From the NCBI GenBank assembly GCA_003222245.1, contig QHVH01000002.1, positions 62,001 to 126,000 on the forward strand: 64,000 bases of DNA. The letters are read 5' to 3'. This document shows positions 54,801 to 61,771 of the stretch, in pieces (positions within the stretch are counted from its first letter, which is position 1; each line of letters opens with the position of its first letter). The notes beneath the pieces were generated by a model. It was not told the DNA's origin. It did no database searches and saw only the letters and a program-made list of their open reading frames with translations. The position numbers and the translations under genes were made by a program. The stretch comes from Blastocatellia bacterium AA13. Lineage in GTDB: Bacteria; Acidobacteriota; Blastocatellia; UBA7656.

Positions 54801-56827
54801 AATCCACTATCGTGGCCGGTTATTGCGGAACGCGCAATCAGAGCCGCGTGCTTCGGATTAGTCGCTTCCGCGGTGTAGTTGTCATATTCGTATGTTGTTT
54901 GTGATTTGAGAACCTCGGAGGCGGTAAAGACGGATTCCACGAGCGGAAGGCTCCGTAAATGAGGCGAGCCGAACGAGCCCGCGGTATAGGCCGCGCCGTT
55001 GACGTAACTCACGTTTGTGTGTCGGACGAGCGCACCAGCAACACCCGCTCCAAAGTCATATTCATAGGTATCGGTTTTGTTATTGAATTGGTCGTAAGTA
55101 AAGGTCTGCTTGGCGACTTGATTTGTATCTGAAAGCGTAGTGATACCCTGGCTCATTCGCGGATCCATTGCCGGTTCGCTTCCCTGATCCAGATTGAATG
55201 TGTTCGCCCACGAAGTCCACCATGCCACGTTGGTTCGCTGGGCAAAAGTATCGTCGGTTTTGCGAAGCATAACCACGCCGCCTGAATCATAAGCCTCCGT
55301 CCTGGTCTCTTTGCCTTCCGTCCAGGCAGGATATAGATACTCGGTTGCGGTCTGGAACAGGCTAGCCAGGCCGCTGCCGCTGAAGTAGTGCTTGTCTCTG
55401 GCAAGCAGGCTCTGACTCGCATCGTAATGATCTATTGTTGCGGTCGTATTCCAGCTCGGCCGCGAATCGGCAGCGCCGCTCTGTTGAACGCTGTAGACAG
55501 TACGCTGCTCGTACGCATTGCTGGTTCCTCCATTTGGATAGACGCGTCGTTCAACCAATCTTCGATAGATCTGCCAATCGCCACCACCAAGTGAATCGGA
55601 GTTCACTGCACCCGAGCCTGCGGTCATGTCGTATTCGATGGCGCCTCCGGTGGGAAGAACGACTCGGGCCAGCTCTCCATATTCATTGTAGAAAAACTGA
55701 TAGCGCCTTCCGTCCGGCAGCCATAAGGACGCCGGCAGCTTTGGATTGTAATTGGCGGTGCTGCTTGCTCCATTCAACTCGGGAAAGAGCTGCGCGAAGG
55801 TCTTTAACGTGAAGCCAGACCCAGGCCGGTAGAGCTGGCTCAAGTTCATGTACCTTGAGATTCGTATTATCCTTTGAGCGCCGCCAAAGCCCTTAAATAT
55901 TATTCGATCACACACATCGTAGGGCGAAACATCCGAGAACTTATACTGGATTGTGATCTGACGGTTTAGAGAATCCGTGATCGAAACTACTCGGTTGAAG
56001 GTGAGCGGGTCGTTGGAATTGGTTCCGTAGACGAAGCTGATGCGGTTACCATTACGATCCCTCATCCAGGAGACCAAACCGTTGTCGATTCTGTATTGAG
56101 TGCCATCCCGAAACATCAGTACACCGGAGGGGTATAAGAGCGCAGAGCCGGGATTGTTGCTATCGGTGATCGGAATCTGGGTACCGTCAGCCGAACAGGA
56201 GATAAAGGTCATTGCGCTGCCATCGGCTGAAACGAAAGTGCTCCCTCTTGAAAACGGCGCGCTGGTGCAGGTGATCTGTACGGGCTGCCCTCCGGTCTGC
56301 TGATCTCGAAGCTCGTATTCAGTGCCGTCTGGCGCCGTGAAGGTCAAACGTGTCAATGTGTAGCCGTACCTGGTTCCGGTTGTGGGACACGAATGCGGAC
56401 GGATTCCGGTCTGCCGCCCGTGCATTACGCCGGGCCCGTAGCCTACTTCCAATCCCATCCACCAGTTCTCGCTCGGTCCATATGTATCTGTGCCTGTCTG
56501 TTCGCTGTGAACGTGATTTACCCGCCAGCGCTTCGTATTGAGCGCCAGCAACATAGCCATCTGCGCTGAGCCGCGTCCTCCTATATGCAGAAGAGGGAGC
56601 CTGAAATCGAGATTCCCATTGTAGGAATTTATGATCTCGAAACCGCTCAGCGCGTAGGAGCCCGCCGGCGAGCCCGGTGATATTCCCAGCGGGGTAGCAC
56701 CGTCGGTCGGCGTTGTCGACGTAGTTTGAGCAAAATCGCTTGTTGCAAACAGGCACAACAAGATGGCTGATGCAGCTACCAGCATCAACCGCCTTTTGAT
56801 GGGGGCGTTGTTATTGATCTTGAACAC
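51575..56827 (-). CDS. Secreted RHS-repeat protein with C-terminal toxin-like module
   Basis: A 1,750-aa polymorphic toxin-type protein. The start is taken at GTG 56827, 5 bases after AAGGAGA, which opens a signal peptide (MFKINNNAPIKRRLMLVAAS). The GTG at 56872 overlaps the upstream stop. An N-terminal beta-rich region (about residues 50-450) is followed by 15 or more YD repeats, for example TSYDSLGRVARSSNP, TYVYDSLKRLTSATNP and NFTYDALNRIKTKAY. The RHS core has DHLGSTRVVTDASG, ESGFDYFLARYYPSAQGRF and ends PLALVDPNG. The 236 residues after that contain a hydrophobic stretch and a last 107-residue module. RHS shells encapsulate and release such toxins. The probable immunity gene follows. Confidence 0.92.
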   Translation of the reverse strand: MFKINNNAPIKRRLMLVAASAILLCLFATSDFAQTTSTTPTDGATPLGISPGSPAGSYALSGFEIINSYNGNLDFRLPLLHIGGRGSAQMAMLLALNTKRWRVNHVHSEQTGTDTYGPSENWWMGLEVGYGPGVMHGRQTGIRPHSCPTTGTRYGYTLTRLTFTAPDGTEYELRDQQTGGQPVQITCTSAPFSRGSTFVSADGSAMTFISCSADGTQIPITDSNNPGSALLYPSGVLMFRDGTQYRIDNGLVSWMRDRNGNRISFVYGTNSNDPLTFNRVVSITDSLNRQITIQYKFSDVSPYDVCDRIIFKGFGGAQRIIRISRYMNLSQLYRPGSGFTLKTFAQLFPELNGASSTANYNPKLPASLWLPDGRRYQFFYNEYGELARVVLPTGGAIEYDMTAGSGAVNSDSLGGGDWQIYRRLVERRVYPNGGTSNAYEQRTVYSVQQSGAADSRPSWNTTATIDHYDASQSLLARDKHYFSGSGLASLFQTATEYLYPAWTEGKETRTEAYDSGGVVMLRKTDDTFAQRTNVAWWTSWANTFNLDQGSEPAMDPRMSQGITTLSDTNQVAKQTFTYDQFNNKTDTYEYDFGAGVAGALVRHTNVSYVNGAAYTAGSFGSPHLRSLPLVESVFTASEVLKSQTTYEYDNYTAEATNPKHAALIARSAITGHDSGFDTSYLTRGNITMVTRFLNVGGPSPVSYMQYDVAGNIAKGIDPRGYSTALDFSDRFGAPDGEAVSNTQAPSELGGQSTFAFSGLVTNALGHTSYTQFDYYTGKPVDGQDANGVVTTGRYDDPLDRPTQVIRDNGSNFSVSTHSQTLFSYNDSAHTITTSSDKASFGDGVLAATIIYDGLGRTIESHKSVPEGTIKTTTSYDSLGRVARSSNPFITTLDATYGYADMSYDGLGRVKRVETFDKNGASTGKVDTTYSGNATTVADQAGKVRRSITDALGRLARVDEPDINGLGVIDSPNQATTYIYDVMDDLLTVSQGSQTRTYVYDSLKRLTSATNPEQTAVTTYSYDLNSNLFSKTDPRGITTNFTYDALNRIKTKAYQNDSFNTPSVTYTYDDSNVTKSTGRMTREESSVGGAVIAGYSFGGYDALGHVLGGTENVRVNQALNSYSMSYTYDVAGEMLTETYPSGRIVSTGYDAAGRISSVTGSKTGESNKTYASSIGYAPHGAVTSMRLSDPATTNLWEHSVFNSRLQPTEIDLGTSATDASKLKLELSYGTSNNNGNVLTQRITIGTAVINQTYTYDSLNRLGAASETGGWSQTYSYDRYGNRAVSGGDIPTPALTPHSLSDFNSSTNRIVMSGAATTTYDAAGNLKQDAAGSTFNYDAENRMTSCTVGGAISSYTYDGDGHRVTKTVGGVTTAFVYNLGGQLIAEYTSGTPQGSGTSYLTTDHLGSTRVVTDASGNLKSRHDYLPFGEEIAANWSGRGSIPGYSTADSTRQRFTQKERDSESGFDYFLARYYPSAQGRFSTVDPVMASAHPSIPQSWNRYSYCLNNPLALVDPNGTQWIHKTVDGTEQYRWQEGKELDKLRKDGWQDVVYGEAGGFIFSVVDEQGCPNGQEYYLGKDGSHHYVDQAAMRALADSIVATWYPTPQEVFAENLVNSILTVAFAEFLGPLFGMSISSPAEEGTPTNLAEDSFVVRGGRNMPENFSNGSGVTLDEAGNLQNVSVNSAVGRSVQELSETIPHRQVGVTTVGAVRAAGGSIRPKPTSGNPFHCELCGIPPGEASKLFTPTQKNPNVR

Positions 56828-56868
56828 GTCTCTCTCCTTGCGCTCGATAGTCGCTCTGGTCGTGGTTT

Positions 56869-57420
56869 TCACTTATTGATCACAGTGATCGTGCAGGTCA
56901 GGCCGGGATGATTGGATTCCGACAGCGTGTACGTTCCAGGGGACAGTTCGAATAGATCGATCCAGTCAAGTTTTCTGTGATCGATGTTGACGCTCTGAAT
57001 TAAGGGCCCCGCCTGGCGATCGAGTCTAAGCGCCATCTCGGTAAGACCCGAGCGATTGTCTACTGCAAGGAAGAACTTTCTGGCTGGTATAGCGATGCTC
57101 TCAGGCTCAAAGCCATCGGGCCGAAGCGTTATTCGTTGGATCTCCACCTGTTCTCCCTTTGCTTGCATTGAGACTGCGAACGTCGGCTCAGCCTCCGCTT
57201 CGCTTGCGGACAGATTTGATTTGTTCTCAACACTGGAAGTGTGGGCGCGAACTACGAGCACCACAGCCATTGAGATCACAACGAATCCGATGAATAACGC
57301 TGCCCCAGCCCTGAGACGCCCTCGTATGATCCGATTGCTACCGAGAGTGTCAGGCTTTGTTACGTGCTCGGTGGCACTCCCAGAGCGTTGATGCGCACTT
57401 CTCTCATTCATCTTCGTCAT
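56869..57420 (-). CDS. Single-pass membrane protein with cupredoxin-like periplasmic domain
   Basis: A 183-aa protein. The ATG at 57420 follows AAGGAGAACAG; the frame open to 57618 is not used. After about 35 cytoplasmic residues there is one hydrophobic helix (AALFIGFVVISMAVVLVV), then a linker and a beta-rich C-terminal domain (RITLRPDGFEPESIAI, KFFLAVDNRSGL, LSPGTYTLSESNHPGLTC). The domain resembles a cupredoxin fold, but the usual His-Cys-His-Met copper set is not evident. It is between the FG-GAP gene (95 bp upstream) and the RHS gene (41 bp downstream), so an accessory or assembly role in RHS display is possible. Confidence 0.72.
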   Translation of the reverse strand: MTKMNERSAHQRSGSATEHVTKPDTLGSNRIIRGRLRAGAALFIGFVVISMAVVLVVRAHTSSVENKSNLSASEAEAEPTFAVSMQAKGEQVEIQRITLRPDGFEPESIAIPARKFFLAVDNRSGLTEMALRLDRQAGPLIQSVNIDHRKLDWIDLFELSPGTYTLSESNHPGLTCTITVINK

Positions 57421-57515
57421 TCTGTTCTCCTTACTATCCTTGCTATCGAAATTCCTGTGGGCGGCATACGCCGATGGTCCATCGATTTCTTTGTCTCGCA
57501 GTATGATCTTTGTTC

Positions 57516-58757
57516 TCAATATTGCGTCAGCCGATTGGGCAGCACTGTGTCGCCGGATACGCCCCAGCTCGAGAACAAATATGTCGTGTAGGCGCCCGAT
57601 GACAGCGGGATGATCCATGTGCCGTCCGAACTCCGCCAGATTCCCGGGTCCGCTTTGCCGTCTCCATCAAAGTCGCCGACTACCGGTGTGTCTCCGAGGC
57701 TGGGCCAACCCGCGGGCACAAACAGCGGCTGTGAAACGTTATATCCTGTGCTTGATTTCAAGATCGCATAGGCCTGGCTCTGTCCGCCTGCTGGTGGAAC
57801 TATGTAGGCCAGATCCGCTTTTCCGTCTCCATCGAAGTCGGCCGCGATCGGCTGCAACCCCGCCCCTCCCCAACTGTAGAACTGCGCACTGATGTAGTTG
57901 GACGACGAGGTCAGGATCGCCCACAGGCCGCTCCGGTAGTAGCCAATGTCGGCTTTGCCGTCGCAGTCGAAATCCGCTGCTATAGGGATGTCTCCCGCCT
58001 GTCCTCCCCACTGCGCGAAAATGTTGGTGGTATAGTTGGAAGACGAGGTCGGGATGATCCATTGCCCGGTGGATGACCTCCAGAGTCCCGGATCTGCTTT
58101 ATGGTCTCCGTCGAAATCCGCGGCGATCGGTATGTCTCCGAGGCCAGGGAATCCCGCGGATAGAAAAAGGCCCTGCCCTACGTTATAGCCCGTACTCGAC
58201 AGGAGTATCGCGTAAATCTGTCCGCTTCCTGATGGAGCGATGTATGCGGGATCGGCTTTTCCGTCTCCGTCAAAATCGGCTACAAGCGGCAGCGATCCAG
58301 CCGCTCCCCACCCGAAGAACAAGCCGCTGGAGTAGCTGTACTGGATCGACGACTTCAGAATCCCGAACACTCCGTTGTGGTAGTAGATCATTTCGCTCTT
58401 ATGATCCTGATCGAAATCGGCTCGTGGATTCGCCTGTCCGCTGCAGCTTCCGCCGCCGCCGCTCCCTCCGCCGCCCGGCTCTTCAGTAGCAACCATCCGC
58501 CCTCCTGCATACACGTATTCCTTCGAAGGCGAATTAGCATCGAATGCGGCGCCGGTTATTTTGGAGCTTTGTCCTGTTGTAGGCACGGCGGCTACGGTTT
58601 TAGAAACTGGAGTGGAGCGATGTAGAGTGGTCCACTGAGCCAGAACACCTGTGAGAGCAAGAAGAACAATTAGCGAGCCGACTAACGCGAGCGATTTACG
58701 CGATATTCTTGGGAGTCTTTTCAGCTTGTGGCGACTAATGCCAGAGGCCTTCTTCAT
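57516..58757 (-). CDS. Secreted FG-GAP (integrin-like) repeat protein
   Basis: A 413-aa protein with an N-terminal signal/anchor segment (KSLALVGSLIVLLALTGVLA) and six FG-GAP/VCBS-type repeats of about 50 residues. Each repeat carries a calcium-loop motif of the form ADFDGDGKADP (variants ADFDQDHKSE, ADFDGDHKADP, ADFDCDGKADI) and a conserved ILKSS or IIPTSS strand. Such repeats build a surface beta-propeller. A single stretch EYVYAGGRMVATEEP before a glycine-rich linker resembles one YD repeat of RHS proteins. GGAGGGG precedes the ATG. It is the first gene of the RHS cluster and a probable adhesin or shell partner. Confidence 0.87.
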   Translation of the reverse strand: MKKASGISRHKLKRLPRISRKSLALVGSLIVLLALTGVLAQWTTLHRSTPVSKTVAAVPTTGQSSKITGAAFDANSPSKEYVYAGGRMVATEEPGGGGSGGGGSCSGQANPRADFDQDHKSEMIYYHNGVFGILKSSIQYSYSSGLFFGWGAAGSLPLVADFDGDGKADPAYIAPSGSGQIYAILLSSTGYNVGQGLFLSAGFPGLGDIPIAADFDGDHKADPGLWRSSTGQWIIPTSSSNYTTNIFAQWGGQAGDIPIAADFDCDGKADIGYYRSGLWAILTSSSNYISAQFYSWGGAGLQPIAADFDGDGKADLAYIVPPAGGQSQAYAILKSSTGYNVSQPLFVPAGWPSLGDTPVVGDFDGDGKADPGIWRSSDGTWIIPLSSGAYTTYLFSSWGVSGDTVLPNRLTQY

Positions 58758-59348
58758 CTTTTCCCCTCCATTGCTTTGCTCTCCGTCAACTTCACACAGG
58801 ATGTGAAAGCGCGGTTAGAGCAGCCAGCGCATAGCGTTTGCTGGAAGACCAGAAGCTCGAAAAGTGCATCGAGTCTGGAGATTACAAATCCATCCCGTCA
58901 CAGAAACGCTACTCGGGTCTTACTGCCTGCCGCATTCTTGCGAGTGCTACATCCGATCAACGTAACCGTTAAGAACTAGCGCCTCTATGCTACAAGCTCG
59001 ACCTTTACTAATTTCTTTTTCGTCTATTGCGTTGGGCCAAAATGGTAACGCCTTCAGCTCAATGTTGAGGATGGCGTCATGTATAAATGACGACGATTGG
59101 AGAGAAAGTCATTTAATTTTTTTCTGATTTTCTCTGAGCCATACCTCTCACCCAACCGGTCTGGATGAGAATGACGGAAGTATCTCTCCGGCAGCCGGAA
59201 TAGCTGGGGCTACCAATAGCTGAACTGGTTGACATAGGACCTTGTTCCTACCCCCTAACTGGCAGCTCAATTCTTTTCTTTTGATCACGCCGCGCTTTCA
59301 ATAGTACAGCGATTATGTGTTTGATCTCTTTCACGAACTCACCACACC
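58758..59348. other. Intergenic region upstream of the RHS cluster
   Basis: About 590 bases with no supportable gene. The short plus-strand frame at 58728-58979 starts inside the FG-GAP gene and has no ribosome site. The AT-rich stretch 59100-59130 could hold the leftward promoter of the RHS cluster, but I cannot place -35/-10 elements with confidence. Confidence 0.4.
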
Positions 59349-59933
59349 TCAGACCGAGGGTCGGTAGGTTGCCATAATAACGCCCGTAGTAGTCGTGCTG
59401 GTTTCAACGAGCTGAAATGCGGCATAGGGGCTTCCGTCGGGAAAAAGACGCCGTCCCGATCCGAGAACAAGCGGGTGAATAGAGAGTCCATACTCATCCA
59501 CCAGATTACTACGCATCAGTGATTGAATAAGCGCTGCACTGCCAAGAACAACAAGGTCTTTTCCTGGTTGTTCCTTTAGCGCGGCTACGGACGCCGCCGC
59601 ATCCCCTTTCAGCAATGTTGAGTTGGCCCAGGGGAGCGGTTCCTCGAGCGTCGTCGATGCAACAAACTTTTGTGAGTTGTTGAGTACTTCGGTGAAGGGA
59701 TTGCCAGTCCGTCTGGGCCAGACGGAATAAAAGTCTTTATAGGTGCGTCGCCCAAACAGCAGATCGGGCATCGTCGCCATTCCTTCGGCGGCAGCTTTGC
59801 CCATGACGGGATCGAAGTAGGGTAGCGCCCAACCCCCACGATCGAATCCTCCTCGCGTATCCTCGTCGGATCGGCCCGGCGCCTGAATGACACCGTCGAG
59901 CGATACGCTCATTTTGACAATGACTCTTCTCAT
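59349..59933 (-). CDS. RibD C-terminal/dihydrofolate reductase-like protein
   Basis: A 194-aa protein of the RibD_C/YyaP group. ATG 59933 (MRRVIVKMSVSLDGVIQAPG) matches the family N-terminus; the 14-residue upstream extension is not needed. Motifs: MSVSLDGV at the start, LFGRRTYKDF, DLVVLGSAALIQSLMRSNLVDE and the C-terminal HPLVLGSGRRLFPDG. Relatives have the dihydrofolate reductase fold and bind NADPH, but most lack a proven substrate. It is a single gene. Confidence 0.9.
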   Translation of the reverse strand: MRRVIVKMSVSLDGVIQAPGRSDEDTRGGFDRGGWALPYFDPVMGKAAAEGMATMPDLLFGRRTYKDFYSVWPRRTGNPFTEVLNNSQKFVASTTLEEPLPWANSTLLKGDAAASVAALKEQPGKDLVVLGSAALIQSLMRSNLVDEYGLSIHPLVLGSGRRLFPDGSPYAAFQLVETSTTTTGVIMATYRPSV

Positions 59934-60091
59934 CGAATATCTCTCCCTTCGAATGCGATCTGGATCCCGGCACACGACGGTGCCATTTTCGCAATTTGAT
60001 TAGAATGCCAGCGAACCATCTTCAACTCAAATTGAACTCAGAAGGCTCAAATTTCTCAGGAGGATGTTAGCTGTCTGCATCGTCTAAGGTA

Positions 60092-60212
60092 GGCCTGAAA
60101 GGCCGACTATAAAATAAACGGGGGCCAGAGCGTAGCGCGTCGCCCCTCCCCCTGGTAACGACACCACCCCTCAAGCTCTGAAGGCGCGACATAGGCGTTT
60201 CGCTGCTACGCC
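60092..60212. repeat. Palindrome-rich intergenic element
   Basis: GGCC-TGAAA-GGCC (60092-60104), GGGGC/GCCCC (60121-60125 and 60142-60146), a GGTAACGACACC motif near 60154, and GGCGT/ACGCC (60194-60198 and 60208-60212) occur close together. The pattern resembles degraded copies of a dispersed hairpin element seen between genes in large Acidobacteriota genomes. That comparison is from memory and needs a genome-wide search. Confidence 0.45.
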
Positions 60213-60318
60213 GAGAAAGCTAACACTTTGCCCAGACCACCCACGTCTGAAATCTCAATGTCTTCGTTTTCACGCCGACCATTCACACCGCGCCAACACA
60301 ACCCTCTCTAAAATTTAG

Positions 60319-60381
60319 TTAAGCGCCGTCCAATCCACAGGAACCCTTCCCGAAATATAATTAAGCGCGTCAATCCACAGG
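60319..60381. repeat. Imperfect direct repeat, about 22 bp
   Basis: TTAAGCGC, then GTC and CAATCCACAGG, occurs at 60319-60341 (23 nt) and 60361-60381 (21 nt), differing by two single-base gaps. The copies start 42 bp apart, about four helical turns, and the second abuts the candidate promoter. Confidence 0.7.
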
Positions 60382-60414
60382 TAGTTTGACATCATCCCAT
60401 AATAAAACTACGCT
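60381..60414 (+). promoter_or_regulatory. Candidate promoter with overlapping inverted repeat
   Basis: TTGACA (60386-60391) with TACGCT (60409-60414), 17 bp on, is a plausible sigma-70 promoter for the amidohydrolase, about 75 nt before its ATG. GTAGTTT (60381-60387) and AAACTAC (60405-60411) form a perfect 7-bp inverted repeat that covers both hexamers, as an operator would. Confidence 0.45.
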
Positions 60415-60495
60415 TTCGTGCGCTTCAGAGGACCTGGAGCATTACCTGGAGCAATTTGCGTCCTATTCACGAATTTTCAGAGCGAGGTCTGAGAG

Positions 60496-61728
60496 ATGAA
60501 AAAGGGTCTAGCCCTATTTCTAACGATGTTGATTGCGCTATTCGCTGCCACACATTTTGCTTACGCCCAGCGATCGTCGACGATTGTCATCACGCATGCG
60601 AATCTGATCGACGGCATATCAAATGAGGTGAGGCGCGATGTAACCGTGGTGATTGCCGACGGCCGCATTAGCAGGATCGAAACCGGCGCCGGTTCAGTTC
60701 CAGCCGGAGCAAGCATCATCGATCTCAAAGGACGCTGGCTACTGCCGGGGTTCATCGATGCGCACGTTCACATAGCGGACCTCAGGGCGGCCAGAACAGC
60801 GCTTACTTCCGGAGTTACCACGGCCCGCGCGCTCGGGGTCAATCATTTCGCCGACATAGGCATTCGTGAGTTGAATCACGCGGGCGCCGTCGACGTTCCG
60901 GACGTCATTTCAGCCGGGTATCACGTGCGTCCTCAACCAGCCGAAGATTTCTTTCTGGATGCACCGAAGTTACGGGACCTGATAGGCGGAGTCTCGGGAA
61001 CGGAAGCGGTTCGGCGGCTGGTTCGTGCGATGATCGAACGAGGCGCGGACGTAATCAAGATCATGGCAACCGAACGCGCCGGGCTGCCGGAGACCGATCC
61101 GAGAAAGCGCGTCTTCACCGACGAAGAACTCGCGGCAGCCGTTGATGAAGCCCGAAAAGCCGGGCTCTTTGTGGCGGCTCACGCGCACGGAGATGAAGGA
61201 GCCGCCGCGGCCGTCCGTGCCGGCGTACGTTCCATCGAACACGGAACATATCTGAGCGATCAGACCCTCGCGTTGATGAAAGAACGCGGAACCTTTCTAG
61301 TTCCGACTATCGCCACCGTCATTGACTTGATAGAGCCGGGCGGCGACTACGACAACGCTCAATTGTCGATTCGCGGACGTGCGATGCTGCCGCGCGTTCG
61401 AGAAACAACGGCGAAGGCTTACAAGATGGGCGTCAAGATTGTTGTCGGAACCGACACCGGATATGGACCGACCAGCAATCGGCGCGTCTCACATGAAATC
61501 GTGGAGTTGGTTGGAGTCGGGATGACTCCAATGGATGCGATAAAAGCGGCTACTTCAATTTCCGCTGAATGTCTGGGCATCCACAAACGAACCGGTTCAA
61601 TACAGCCGGGAATGGAAGCCGATCTCATAGCCGTGGAGCGCGATCCGCTCGCGGATGTTCGCAATCTCCAGGATGTCGTGCTTGTAGTCAATAACGGAAA
61701 AGTGGCGCTGCATCGGTTAGGCTGGTAA
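60496..61728 (+). CDS. Secreted amidohydrolase family protein
   Basis: A 410-aa metal-dependent hydrolase with a signal peptide (MKKGLALFLTMLIALFAATH). Metal and catalytic motifs: DAHVHI (HxH) near residue 90, the lysine in DVIKIMAT, histidines in AAHAHGDEG and IEHGTYL, and the aspartate in VGTDTG. The fold is a TIM barrel, flanked by the small beta-sandwich (VIADGRISRIETG at the start, LIAVERDPLADV at the end). Exported relatives include imidazolonepropionase-like and prolidase-like enzymes. The substrate is unknown. GAGGTCTGAGAG precedes the ATG. It probably forms an operon with the M14 peptidase 43 bp downstream. Confidence 0.92.
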   Translation: MKKGLALFLTMLIALFAATHFAYAQRSSTIVITHANLIDGISNEVRRDVTVVIADGRISRIETGAGSVPAGASIIDLKGRWLLPGFIDAHVHIADLRAARTALTSGVTTARALGVNHFADIGIRELNHAGAVDVPDVISAGYHVRPQPAEDFFLDAPKLRDLIGGVSGTEAVRRLVRAMIERGADVIKIMATERAGLPETDPRKRVFTDEELAAAVDEARKAGLFVAAHAHGDEGAAAAVRAGVRSIEHGTYLSDQTLALMKERGTFLVPTIATVIDLIEPGGDYDNAQLSIRGRAMLPRVRETTAKAYKMGVKIVVGTDTGYGPTSNRRVSHEIVELVGVGMTPMDAIKAATSISAECLGIHKRTGSIQPGMEADLIAVERDPLADVRNLQDVVLVVNNGKVALHRLGW

Positions 61729-61771
61729 ACAGCATGATTCGAATCGGCTTGCACATGTTGGAGGATCGATG

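Larger units (their letters stand above)
59934..60495. other. Repeat-bearing intergenic region
   Basis: About 560 bases between divergent genes with no gene of its own. It contains a palindrome-rich element (60092-60212), a direct repeat (60319-60341 and 60361-60381) and an inverted repeat over a candidate promoter (60381-60414). Confidence 0.5.

Noticed and set aside
51575-56827. RHS protein as a T6SS effector
   Set aside because: It has its own Sec signal peptide, and no PAAR, VgrG or T6SS gene lies in the window.
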